Below, piece by piece: positions 1 through 7,150 of a DNA stretch of 45,669 nt. The notes beneath the pieces are model-generated. The model saw only the letters and a list, made by a program, of their open reading frames with translations. It had not been told where the DNA came from and ran no database searches. The position numbers were made by a program, and so were the translations under genes. The stretch covers positions 1 through 45,669 of the forward strand of contig JAJEGU010000037.1 in NCBI GenBank assembly GCA_022819645.1, read 5' to 3'. Source of the DNA: Pseudomonadales bacterium. GTDB lineage: Bacteria; Pseudomonadota; Gammaproteobacteria; Pseudomonadales; Pseudohongiellaceae. The stretch's first letter is position 1, and every line of letters starts with the position of its first letter.

Positions 1-180
1 CGGGAAAGTAACATAAGTCCGCGGGTTTTCTCCCAACAACAGCCCCCCCCCCCCCCCCCCCCCCAAAAAAAACGCTGGTCGAAGCCGTCATTGCGGGCAT
101 TGAGTATTGAGCAGGGCACGGCCAGCGGGGCAATTCAGTTAGGAAATTACGAAGACCCGAATTATCGGCCCGAAAGTTAG
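1..180 (+). CDS. Lasso peptide precursor A1 (5' end outside window)
   Basis: The frame is open from base 1 to a TAG at 178-180; the start lies beyond the left edge. A run of 22 C (43-64) encodes seven prolines and is in frame with both sides. After it come W (codon 76-78), P three residues on, then L-R, S, and a T three residues before the predicted core. The core would be GAIQLGNYEDPNYRPES (127-177): Gly1 with Glu9 as ring-closing acid, and a C-terminal Ser. The same arrangement recurs in A2-A5, which is the main support. Known: lasso precursors have a leader recognised by a PqqD-like protein and a core whose Gly1 amine is joined to Asp/Glu at 7-9. Inferred: this gene is the last of a plus-strand unit extending to the left, and its present tract length is an ON state, if the unseen start is in this frame. 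Confidence 0.7.
   Translation, partial: RESNISPRVFSQQQPPPPPPPQKKRWSKPSLRALSIEQGTASGAIQLGNYEDPNYRPES
43..64. repeat. Poly-C tract, 22 nt, in precursor A1
   Basis: Uninterrupted run of 22 C followed by eight A. It sits at the same place in the leader as the tracts of the other four precursors. Runs this long slip readily during replication, so the count may differ between cells and may be miscounted in assembly. Confidence 0.95.
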
Positions 181-237
181 TTGACGGGGTCGCCGTGCAC
201 AGGCAGAAGGGAATCCACCTCACAAGCCGCACTATGA

Positions 238-1182
238 TCAGGCTGTGGACAACGCCCCGGAGCATGCAAAACGCGGTCGCGCTCCGTCGGAAAGATGGCA
301 TTCGATAAGGTCAGCAAGGTTGCCAAGCGGCACACCCCCGGCAGGCCGCGCGACTCGCGTAATCGGCAGGTTCTGCGCAAGTTTCGTCAAGACCTGGAAA
401 TGCAAGTCCCGGTTTCCCATCGCCCCAATGAGACGGCGGCGATGGGTGTGTCGCCACAGAGCTCGCAGCGCCTTTGCCGGCGTCATGCGGACCAGTTCAA
501 GGGTTTCGGTTTCCCCGGCTTGAAGAACATAGGCGGCCCGAACGGTTTGCGGCCGCATGTCGAATCTGTCGACAGGCCAGAGGTATTTGTCGAGACCGTC
601 CCGCACCCGGCGGCTACGCGATTCGGCTGAAAGACCGAGTTGTTCGAATGCATCGGACCATAAACGGAGATTCGGATAGCCGCACAGAACCCGCGGTGGG
701 TCAGGTGAAAAGGCTTGTATCGCCGCCACATCGTCGGTAAGGACCTGGTAGCCCCGGGCCGCCAATGCCGCGGCGAGTGTTGATTTGCCGGCGCCCGATT
801 TGCCCAGGAAAAGGACCGCGCCTCGCTCTGTACACACCGCGCTGGCATGCAGTGTGACCAGGCCCCGCTGCTGCAGCAGCGCCGTGCAAACGGTGCCCAT
901 CAGATAAGCCGCGGCGAGACTGTCGGCACCATTGGGGCTGTCCACCATAACATGGCGACCTTCGGTCACGCGATATCGAAGTCTTTCATCAACCCGTAGC
1001 AGAAAATCTCCGCGGGCCGCCTCCCAGCGGGATGAGGTTTGGGCCGGGTTAGGGAGCGCCTGTGGCACGGCGCCGCGTCGCACAGCGACATCCGCCTTTC
1101 CGGCCGGCGCCACGCCGAAATGGGGCAATGGCACTTCGGAACGGAAGCGCAGGCCATAGGCCGTGTAAAATCCGGCGTCCAC
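238..1182 (-). CDS. HPr kinase/phosphorylase-like protein (lasso tailoring kinase 1)
   Basis: 314 aa. The C-terminal half resembles the HPr kinase/phosphorylase core: P-loop GKSGAGKST near residues 127-135, preceded by LHASAV, and an acidic LTDDVAAI motif about 15 residues after it. The N-terminal half resembles kinase 2 (2727-3662). Known: HPr-kinase homologues in lasso clusters (the paeninodin type) phosphorylate the side chain of a C-terminal Ser of the peptide. All five precursors here encode a C-terminal Ser, so that role fits well. The start is GTG at 1180-1182, 16 bases after the stop of precursor A2, so the two are probably co-transcribed. Family assignment is firm; the substrate is inferred. 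Confidence 0.82.
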   Translation of the reverse strand: MDAGFYTAYGLRFRSEVPLPHFGVAPAGKADVAVRRGAVPQALPNPAQTSSRWEAARGDFLLRVDERLRYRVTEGRHVMVDSPNGADSLAAAYLMGTVCTALLQQRGLVTLHASAVCTERGAVLFLGKSGAGKSTLAAALAARGYQVLTDDVAAIQAFSPDPPRVLCGYPNLRLWSDAFEQLGLSAESRSRRVRDGLDKYLWPVDRFDMRPQTVRAAYVLQAGETETLELVRMTPAKALRALWRHTHRRRLIGAMGNRDLHFQVLTKLAQNLPITRVARPAGGVPLGNLADLIECHLSDGARPRFACSGALSTA

Positions 1183-1198
1183 CCAGTCCGGTCAGCGA

Positions 1199-1393
1199 TC
1201 AACTTTTCGGAAAAAAGTAGGTGTCTTCAAGATATACAGAGTAATAATGGCCACCGCCCGTGCCACGCTCCACATTGATACTTCGAACAGAGGGCGCATG
1301 CCAAGGCCTACTTGGGGGGGGGGGGGGGTTATAGCCATCCGGCGCATGCGCGGCGGCGGTCTGGCCTGATTGAATCACTGTTTTGCCGTTCAT
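1199..1393 (-). CDS. Lasso peptide precursor A2 (in frame)
   Basis: 64 aa, ATG at 1391-1393 with a GAGG-type ribosome site about 8 bases upstream. Codons 22 onwards read Tyr-Asn followed by five prolines encoded by a 15-C run (1314-1328 on the plus strand as G). Then come W-H-A-P-S-V-R-S-I-N, a T three residues before the core, and the predicted core GHYYSVYLEDTYFFPKS (1202-1252). Gly1 to Glu9 would form a nine-residue ring; Asp10 is a possible hydroxylation target and the last residue is Ser. It sits between the oxygenase and kinase 1 genes on the same strand. This is the only one of five precursors whose start, tract and core can all be seen in one frame here. Confidence 0.82.
   Translation of the reverse strand: MNGKTVIQSGQTAAAHAPDGYNPPPPPSRPWHAPSVRSINVERGTGGGHYYSVYLEDTYFFPKS
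1314..1328. repeat. Poly-G tract, 15 nt, in precursor A2
   Basis: Run of 15 G on the plus strand, read as proline codons on the minus strand. Its length keeps start and core of A2 in frame; a change of one or two bases would cut the core off. Confidence 0.95.
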
Positions 1394-1446
1394 GGCGTGG
1401 GCCTCTATCGTGTCTTGGCAGCCTTGAGGGCCACCATTATGGCTAT

Positions 1447-2097
1447 TCAGTCTTGCTCGTCAAGACAGCAATTTGCCCACTGCCCGTCGAAGACCTCGAA
1501 GATGAAATGCACGCGGTCGTCGCCGCCGCCATTGAAGGCGCCGTGTGGAATGATGTTGTTTACCTCGTAGGCGTGTCCTTTCCGCAGATGATGTTCTTCA
1601 CCGCCGACAAAAAGCGTGGCGGCGGGCTCGGTGCGTATCGGAACATGAATCTTGTGCGCGCAGCGTGTGGCTTTTCCGCCATCGACATGTTTGTCGATGC
1701 GGTGGCCGGCGGCAAGAGAGGCAAGCATCGCTTTCGGATACACCGGCTCCGAAAATCCATAGGCGGCGCTAGCCTGATCCATGACCGGCAGCAGCGAACG
1801 GCTCCAGATTTTCCAGGCCGGGTTCGAGCGAAAGGAGCGTATGTCCTGGAAGCTGCAGAACCGGAAGATGACGTGGCGGGTGCTGTGGAAGCATGCAAAC
1901 TTGTTCGGTTTGTTTTCGTCCTCCCAGCGCCAGACGTTTTCCGTGAGACGGTCGAGGATGGCTTCCAGCGGCGCGATGTCCACGGGTCCAAGCGGGCGGA
2001 TGCCGCAGGGGGGTTTGCGGACGGGAGGCGGCTTCGCGATCAAGCCCGTGGGCGCGCCACGACGCGAAGCCGGCGGTTCGGCCCCGGTCGGAATCAT
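1447..2097 (-). CDS. Aspartyl/asparaginyl beta-hydroxylase-like oxygenase
   Basis: 216 aa. The C-terminal half carries an H-x-D iron site (HVDGG within AAGHRIDKHVDGG), a distal His in NNIIPHGAFN and the following Arg in DDRVHFIFEVFD, as in 2-oxoglutarate/Fe(II) oxygenases of the Asp/Asn beta-hydroxylase family. The N-terminal 45 residues are Pro/Arg-rich and without clear family match. The ATG overlaps the stop of the upstream PqqD-like gene (ATGA), so the two are translationally coupled. Known: an oxygenase of this general kind hydroxylates Asp in the lasso peptide canucin. Inferred: it acts on Asp in the cores of A1, A2, A3 or A5, which contain E-D, P-D or E-D-P pairs. The reaction on these peptides is untested. 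Confidence 0.75.
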   Translation of the reverse strand: MIPTGAEPPASRRGAPTGLIAKPPPVRKPPCGIRPLGPVDIAPLEAILDRLTENVWRWEDENKPNKFACFHSTRHVIFRFCSFQDIRSFRSNPAWKIWSRSLLPVMDQASAAYGFSEPVYPKAMLASLAAGHRIDKHVDGGKATRCAHKIHVPIRTEPAATLFVGGEEHHLRKGHAYEVNNIIPHGAFNGGGDDRVHFIFEVFDGQWANCCLDEQD

Positions 2098-2405
2098 TGG
2101 TCCGCAGCCTCGCCCGAATCCACGGCGACCAGCCCGAGAGCAGCCAACTCTTCAAGGAAACTCGCAAGATCCTTGAGGCAGGTCTCATCGTCGACGTCAT
2201 ACTCGGCGGTCAATGCGTCCCGCAATTGCGCCAGAGTGAGCCTGTCCTTCAGCAGCATCCAGATTCGCGCGCCGATGACATCGAGTTCATAGTACCGTCC
2301 CGCCCTGGAGTCAAGCATGACCACCTGGTCGTCGAGTTCACTGAACACCACCGAATCGCTACGCGCAAGAGGGGCGGAAACTGGAAGGGGCATGACAATA
2401 ACCAA
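2094..2405 (-). CDS. PqqD-like RiPP recognition element (lasso B1 protein)
   Basis: 103 aa, full-length for a stand-alone PqqD/RRE protein. It shows the typical pattern: VVFSELDDQVVMLDSRAGRYYELD (strands), GARIWMLL, and a helical tail with E-E-L-x-x-L-G-L. Known: such proteins bind the leader of the precursor and deliver it to the B2 peptidase and the cyclase. It lies directly after precursor A3 (stop at 2417) and overlaps the oxygenase gene by four bases. It is the only leader-binding protein visible, so it presumably serves all five precursors, whose leaders share one motif. Confidence 0.88.
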   Translation of the reverse strand: MVIVMPLPVSAPLARSDSVVFSELDDQVVMLDSRAGRYYELDVIGARIWMLLKDRLTLAQLRDALTAEYDVDDETCLKDLASFLEELAALGLVAVDSGEAADQ

Positions 2406-2416
2406 TCAGGCTTCAA

Positions 2417-2615
2417 TCAACTGGGAGGGTGGTAATCCGGGGCCTCGCAACAATATGCGATATGACCGGATTCCGTATGCTGTTCAAGGTTAACCATGCG
2501 GATGCGGGGCGCTTTCCAGGACAACTTGCGGCATGCACTGTCGTCGGGGGGGGGGGGGGGGATTTATAGGCATTTCTTTCACGCTGGCTGTGTTGCTTGA
2601 CAATATACTGTTCAT
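2417..2615 (-). CDS. Lasso peptide precursor A3 (tract out of frame by one)
   Basis: ATG at 2613-2615 follows AGGA seven bases upstream and gives MNSILSSNTASVKEMPIN before the poly-C run (16 C; plus-strand G 2546-2561). After the run the frame that matters reads D-D-S-A-C-R-K-L-S, W-K-A-P-R-I-R-M-V-N, T three residues before the core, then GHIAYCCEAPDYHPPS (2420-2467). Gly1-Glu8 would close an eight-residue ring; Cys6-Cys7 and a terminal Ser are notable. The start frame needs 15 or 18 C; with 16 the gene is out of frame, and the frame open to the core has a TAA just before the tract. Another frame from an ATG at 2638-2640 is open through the tract but gives no core. The gene precedes the PqqD-like gene in the operon. 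Confidence 0.72.
2546..2561. repeat. Poly-G tract, 16 nt, in precursor A3
   Basis: Run of 16 G on the plus strand. One base fewer, or two more, would join the ATG at 2615 to the core-coding frame. Confidence 0.95.
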
Positions 2616-2726
2616 GGTCTGGTCCTGCCAAATGGCACATTCGGGTAAAATACTCCTACCCAAACAACTGAATTCAAGATTTCTCCAGTATTATACAGGA
2701 GCAGCGCAATTTCCAGCCCACCAGAC

Positions 2727-3662
2727 TTGCCGAAAGGCCTTTCAAGCGCCGCCGACTTGTATTGCTATCGAGCGTACGGCCTGAACGTTGACTCGGACGT
2801 AGAATTGCCCTGGCCCTCCGCAGCCGCTCGCAACGGTGAGATTGACGTTGCGATTCGCCTCGGCGATGTTCCGCGCTATCTGGAGTCACCAGTGGACCGG
2901 CACGGGTACTGGCAGACGGCGGACGGAGCTTTCCTGATCAATCCGGATGGCGGGCCCCGTTGGCTGGTTTCAGAAAAAGGGCGTCTGGTCAGGGTCGCGC
3001 CAGCGAAGGATGGGGATGTGGGCGTTCATCTCATTGATTCGGTCCTGGCCGCCTGTTTGCAAATGCGCGGCATCATTGCCCTGCATGCAAGCGCCATTGC
3101 CACGGCGGCGGGCGCGGTCCTGTTCATGGGCTCTGTGGGGGTTGGCAAATCCTCCCTCGCGGCCGCTTTGACCGATCGCGGTTACCCGCTGCTCGCCGAC
3201 GGAATCGCCGCCATCGCCCGGGACAATGGAGGGAACCCGCTGGCGCTTGGCGGGTTCCCGCGAATCCGCCTGTGGGCCAGGTCGATAGACGCGCTGGACA
3301 AGACCTGGCGGAGGAGGAAGGCCGGTCCAGCCACCCGGGCCGGGGTCGGGAGCTACGCGGTTCCCGCGGGGCGATTCAACGGGAAGGCCGTCGCGGTTCA
3401 CGCCGTGTATGTGCTTTCCAGCACTGTTGACCGGGAAGTCGTCATCAAATCGCTACCGCCGGGCCCGGCATTTGCCGCCCTGGTGCGCTGGTCCTTCCGG
3501 ATGCGCTTCTTGCGCGGCCTTGGCGAGGAAAAAAACCATTTCCGCACAGTATCCGCCGTTGCCTCGCACGCGACGATACAGCGGCTCGTGAGACCGCACG
3601 TCGGCCACCCGCCCGCTGTCCTGGCCGCCAAGGTGGCCGAACGCTTGCCGCCGCCAGCGTAA
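2727..3662 (+). CDS. HPr kinase/phosphorylase-like protein (kinase 2)
   Basis: 311 aa, homologous to kinase 1 along its length (N-terminal CYRAYGL, central LHASAIA, P-loop GSVGVGKSS near residues 132-140). The acidic motif after the P-loop is ADGIAAI instead of TDDVAAI, so one conserved Asp is Gly; this may reduce catalysis or mark a different role. The start is uncertain; the TTG at 2727 is used because the frame shows no better-placed start. It is divergent from precursor A3 and is followed after seven bases by the sulfotransferase gene, so these two form their own short operon. Function as peptide kinase is inferred from family and context. Confidence 0.75.
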   Translation: MPKGLSSAADLYCYRAYGLNVDSDVELPWPSAAARNGEIDVAIRLGDVPRYLESPVDRHGYWQTADGAFLINPDGGPRWLVSEKGRLVRVAPAKDGDVGVHLIDSVLAACLQMRGIIALHASAIATAAGAVLFMGSVGVGKSSLAAALTDRGYPLLADGIAAIARDNGGNPLALGGFPRIRLWARSIDALDKTWRRRKAGPATRAGVGSYAVPAGRFNGKAVAVHAVYVLSSTVDREVVIKSLPPGPAFAALVRWSFRMRFLRGLGEEKNHFRTVSAVASHATIQRLVRPHVGHPPAVLAAKVAERLPPPA

Positions 3663-3669
3663 CGCGGAC

Positions 3670-4530
3670 ATGTCCCTGATACTGCTGGCGTCCTACCCCA
3701 AGTCCGGCAACACCTGGATGCGGGTGCTGCTTTCCAACTACCTGGCCGACAACGACGAGCCCGTCTCGATAAACGCGCTCGTGGGCGTTGTGCTCCAAAG
3801 CCGCCACGAGTTCGACGAGCGGCTGGGGCTATCGTCCTGGGCCATGACCCCCGATGAGATTCTGCACCGCCGGCCCCGGTTTCACGAATTGCTGGCGGCG
3901 GACCTGGAATCCCCCTCCTTCGCGAAAGTTCACGAGTATTACCTGCGCCTTCCCGACGGCGCGCCGCTGTTTCCCCGTGCGGCTTTTTCCAGTGTGGTTT
4001 GCATCGTTCGCAATCCCCTTGATATTGCCGTTTCCTACGCGCATCACATGCAGACCAGTATTGACCGGACGATAGAATTCATGGCTGAACGTCGGGCAAT
4101 GCTTTCGCCCCCGCGATTCGATGGCGGCACCCAGCTGCCGATTCCGATTTCCGACTGGAGCGGCAACGTGTCGAGCTGGCTGAACCAGGATGAGTTGCCG
4201 ATGAAGCTGGTCCGCTACGAACATTTGCACGCCGACCCGGAAGCGGTGTTTTCCGGGGTTGTGTCTTTCGCGGGCTTGCCAATGGACAGGGAACGGCTTG
4301 TGAAAGCGGTGGAGAACTCCCGGTTCCAGCGGTTGCGCGAGCAGGAAAAGCGGGTCGGGTTCAAGGGGCGGCAACCCACCGCTCCCAATTTCTTTAGGAA
4401 AGGCCTGATTGGCGATTGGCGCAACGTCCTCTCCCGAAAACAGGTTCAATGCCTGGTGGAGCGGCACGGCCCCGTGATGGCTGAACTGGGCTACCTGGAG
4501 GAAGCGGAGCGATTTCTGGTAAAGGGTTGA
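3670..4530 (+). CDS. PAPS-dependent sulfotransferase
   Basis: 286 aa. The N-terminus has the PAPS 5'-phosphosulfate loop YPKSGNTW (residues 9-16) and the 3'-phosphate motif CIVRNPLDIAVSYAHH near residue 115, both standard for cytosolic-type sulfotransferases; length is normal. It transfers sulfate from PAPS to a hydroxyl (or amine). In this context the likely substrate is a lasso peptide: most predicted cores are rich in Tyr, several beside acidic residues, and also contain Ser. It follows kinase 2 by seven bases and converges with the cyclase gene. Family certain, substrate inferred. Confidence 0.82.
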   Translation: MSLILLASYPKSGNTWMRVLLSNYLADNDEPVSINALVGVVLQSRHEFDERLGLSSWAMTPDEILHRRPRFHELLAADLESPSFAKVHEYYLRLPDGAPLFPRAAFSSVVCIVRNPLDIAVSYAHHMQTSIDRTIEFMAERRAMLSPPRFDGGTQLPIPISDWSGNVSSWLNQDELPMKLVRYEHLHADPEAVFSGVVSFAGLPMDRERLVKAVENSRFQRLREQEKRVGFKGRQPTAPNFFRKGLIGDWRNVLSRKQVQCLVERHGPVMAELGYLEEAERFLVKG

Positions 4531-4545
4531 ACGCGGGGCGCGGCG

Positions 4546-6405
4546 TCAGTCCACATGCCAGTCGAGGAGCGCAAGGGCCCGCGACAATTTACCGCCGCGC
4601 ACGTTTTTGCCCTGAACCTTGGACTCCAGGTGCGCAAGCAGCATCGGCATGTCGAGATACTCCGCCCGGGCGGGCGGCTCAGACCTGGCGGACAGATGCC
4701 GGTGAACCGTTGGCAGCGCTTCATCGAAAGCCTGCCGCCACGGCCGGTAGCGGGCGGGGTCGGTCTTGACGGACCGCTCCAGAACGGGCGGGGGCAGGAC
4801 GGAGCGCAATGCGCGACGCATGAACCAGCGCGAGCGGGGGCCGCGTCGGAATTGTCCGGCTGGCAGGCCCAGAACGAATTCGATCAGGCGGCGGTCCAGC
4901 AGGGGATATCGGTACTCGACTCCCGCCCTCGAGCCGCTCGCCGCCCAATCTTCCATGCGCCGGTTGAGGTGTCCGGGTTTCAGGCGCGCCAACTGGGTTT
5001 GCCGAACGCCGCCCTCGCGCGCGAACGGCCGCGGTTTCCGGTACTTGCGGGCCAGACCCGGAGCGGCGTAGGATTGCCGCCTGCGGGGCAGTTCCCTCCG
5101 GAGCAGTCGCTCCAGGCTGCCCGCCGCGCGAGGATGCGCCGCGGGCAGCACGACGTTCCTCAGCAGGAACATCCAAGGCCGGTTCGACAATCCGCGCGCT
5201 TCCCGATGCAGTTGGCCCAGACGACCTTCGCGCAGCAGTTCGACGTAGTAGCCGGCGCCGCTGTAGGAGGCGACCTCATCGCCGCCCCAGCCGGAAAGGA
5301 TCACGCGCACGCCAAGCCCGGCGGCGCTGTCCTGCACCAGCGACTCGTGAAGCAGCGTGCCGTCGCGGTTTGGAATCCTGGTGACATCGTTGCGCAGCAT
5401 GCCAACAATGTGGTCGGTGGAGGCTGCGTGATAAAGAGGTTGCAATTGCTCCTGGGCGCAAACGGACTCTATCAGGCGGTACTCATCGGCTTCTTCCGCG
5501 GTATGCGAACCGGCCGGGGGCGGATGCCAACAGAACGCATGGAGTTTCCGGCCCAGGGGCCGCAGCTCCCGGGACGCGAGCACGGCCACGCTGGAAGAGT
5601 CCAGTCCGCCGCTCAAATGCACGCCCAGTGGATGCGCTCCATGCAGGCGGTCGCGCACCGCCCGGCGGTAGCGGTCGAGGAACTCGCTTTCATAGTCCTC
5701 GTCGCACTCGTGGCGAACCGGGGGCGCGTCCTCGGGCCGCCACCAGCGCTCCACCCGTTCCGATTTGACGTCCACGGTGATGCTGTGCCCAGGCGGCAGG
5801 CTGCGCACGCCGCGGAAGAAGGTTCCATCCGTTCCACCCGCGCTCTCCCTGTAGGCGGCCATCAGAAAAGCGGCGACTTGCGAGTCGTCCAGCCGGTCAT
5901 CCACTCCGGGCGCGGCAAGCACCGCGGCGATGTCGCTGGCGAAAGAGAATTGCCCGCCGGGGAGTTGCGAGTAAAAAAACGGTCTGGCGCCAACCGCGTC
6001 GCGCGCGCAGAACAGCCGCTGCTCTGGAGAGTCCCATACGGCGAAGGCGTAGTCGCCCTGCAGGCGCGGGGGGCATTCTTCGCCCCAACGTTCGTAGGCC
6101 CGCAGGATCAGTTCCGAATCATCGGCGCGGGCTCTCTCCGGGTCGTCGAGGCCAAGGGCATCGGCGAGCTCGGCCCGGTTGTCCAGGCGCGCATCGGCAA
6201 CTACGGCAAGCCCCGGGATGGAGCGTCGCTCCCGTACCGGGGTGGTCTCGGCAGGGTCAGCCCAAAGGTCGCGGTACCTGAAGGAAACCGGCCCCTGATC
6301 GGTTCCTCCGGCGCGACCGCGTCCGGGCAAGGCCGCGAGCATGGCCGTCACGGCGTCCGCATTCGTATTGCCCCGGCGATGGATACCGCAGATTGCGCGC
6401 GCCAA
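4546..6405 (-). CDS. Lasso cyclase, asparagine-synthetase-like (C protein)
   Basis: 619 aa. N-terminal class-II glutaminase-like domain beginning ARAICGIHRRGN, then an Asn-synthetase domain with the PP-loop SGGLDSSSVAV near residue 263 and the LSGWGGDE motif common in lasso cyclases. Known: such enzymes adenylate the Asp/Glu side chain of the core and join it to the Gly1 amine to make the isopeptide ring. The start is TTG at 6403-6405 preceded by GGGAGAAGG. It lies downstream of precursor A4 (stop 6516) on the same strand and converges with the sulfotransferase gene. It is the only cyclase in the window and so must serve all precursors, with ring sizes predicted as 8 or 9 (and an anomalous 10 for A5). 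Confidence 0.87.
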   Translation of the reverse strand: MARAICGIHRRGNTNADAVTAMLAALPGRGRAGGTDQGPVSFRYRDLWADPAETTPVRERRSIPGLAVVADARLDNRAELADALGLDDPERARADDSELILRAYERWGEECPPRLQGDYAFAVWDSPEQRLFCARDAVGARPFFYSQLPGGQFSFASDIAAVLAAPGVDDRLDDSQVAAFLMAAYRESAGGTDGTFFRGVRSLPPGHSITVDVKSERVERWWRPEDAPPVRHECDEDYESEFLDRYRRAVRDRLHGAHPLGVHLSGGLDSSSVAVLASRELRPLGRKLHAFCWHPPPAGSHTAEEADEYRLIESVCAQEQLQPLYHAASTDHIVGMLRNDVTRIPNRDGTLLHESLVQDSAAGLGVRVILSGWGGDEVASYSGAGYYVELLREGRLGQLHREARGLSNRPWMFLLRNVVLPAAHPRAAGSLERLLRRELPRRRQSYAAPGLARKYRKPRPFAREGGVRQTQLARLKPGHLNRRMEDWAASGSRAGVEYRYPLLDRRLIEFVLGLPAGQFRRGPRSRWFMRRALRSVLPPPVLERSVKTDPARYRPWRQAFDEALPTVHRHLSARSEPPARAEYLDMPMLLAHLESKVQGKNVRGGKLSRALALLDWHVD

Positions 6406-6448
6406 TGGCCTTCTCCCTCATCAAATCCGCTGACCTGTGGAATCGGTC

Positions 6449-6500
6449 ATGCCAGCCCCTTCCTCGCTGGAGGATGCGTACCTTGAAGGGCAATGGTTTC
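6449..6500 (+). pseudogene. Relic of the 3' end of a TOPRIM gene
   Basis: In the frame beginning at ATG 6449 the first dozen residues read PAPSSLEDAYLEGQWF, matching PAPASLEDACLEWERF at the true end of the TOPRIM gene (10620-10691). No upstream part is left. It marks the left limit of the duplicated segment 6449-7010 / 10640-11290. Confidence 0.5.
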
Positions 6501-6515
6501 AACGCGGATCACTCG

Positions 6516-6739
6516 CTAGGACTGTGGATGATAGCTATAGGAGCCGCTCACAAATTCATAACTTCTTGAATTTATCCCGCCTTCGGTGTTGTTTGTAAGA
6601 GAGATTTCCCTAATGGACGGCGGATTCCAGTGAAACGCGTGCTTCCGGGGGGGGGGGGGGTAATTTGGGTGCTATCGTGGACAGGCGAGCGATCCCGGCC
6701 CATCCGCGAATTTCCGATGCCAGCGCTATCTTTCGTCAT
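6516..6739 (-). CDS. Lasso peptide precursor A4 (tract out of frame by one)
   Basis: The core frame ends at a TAG (6516-6518). It reads W-N-P-P-S-I-R-E-I-S, T three residues before the core, then GINSRSYEFVSGSYSYHPQS (6519-6578): Gly1-Glu8 ring, C-terminal Ser. The ATG at 6737-6739 (or 6764-6766 in the same frame) leads into the poly-C run; with 14 C present the start frame passes into another frame (continuing GSTRF...), while 15 or 12 C would join start and core. The core frame as it stands has a TAG before the tract. No strong ribosome site is seen. The leader half near the core is about 90% identical in DNA to that of A5, but the cores differ completely. It lies between an exporter-gene remnant and the cyclase gene. 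Confidence 0.7.
6647..6660. repeat. Poly-G tract, 14 nt, in precursor A4
   Basis: Run of 14 G on the plus strand; one more base would restore the start-to-core frame. Confidence 0.95.
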
Positions 6740-6789
6740 GTCGTTCGAGACCGGATAAGTATTCATGGGTAATTTGTAGCAAAGTGGCC

Positions 6790-7010
6790 TCAGGATTGCA
6801 AATCCAGCACTTGGTCGGGGTCTGCTTCGCGGAGCAGGGAGTCACCATGGGTGACAACCACTATGGTAGTGTGCCCACGCAAGCGGCGCAGCGTTTCTAT
6901 CACGCGGCATTCGTTGTCGGAGTCCAGTTGGCCGGTAGGTTCTTCAAACACAAACAGCGGGGTTTGCGCAACAGCAGCTTGGAATGCGAATCGGATACGG
7001 ATTACAATTC
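6790..7010 (-). pseudogene. Remnant of ABC exporter 3' end
   Basis: The last 50 codons read EEPTGQLDSDNE, RVIETLRRLRGHTTIVVVTHG, LLREAD and so closely match the C-terminus of the intact exporter at 11092-12804 (Walker B, H-loop). Similarity fades at about 7000, where the ABC signature motif should be; nothing further upstream is exporter-like. The open frame continues to 7164 without family resemblance. It is the exporter end of the duplicated segment that also holds precursor A4. Confidence 0.8.
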
Positions 7011-7150
7011 GCCGCGGGCGGGACTTGCTGCGGCATCGGCCAGACCAGCCGAAAGGTATCGAGATTCGGGAGGTGTCCGCCCCATTCTTACCGCATCTGG
7101 ATATTGGATGAAATTTGTGTGCCCAAGTAAAAAACTGGCAAGGTTGGATT

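Noticed and set aside
2413..2640. 75-aa frame through the poly-G tract from the ATG at 2640
   Set aside because: It is open by chance at the present tract length but lacks the leader motif and core, which are both in another frame.
4555..6486. 643-aa open frame opposite the cyclase gene
   Set aside because: Low-complexity composition typical of the reverse strand of GC-rich genes; no domain, while the minus strand encodes a clear cyclase.
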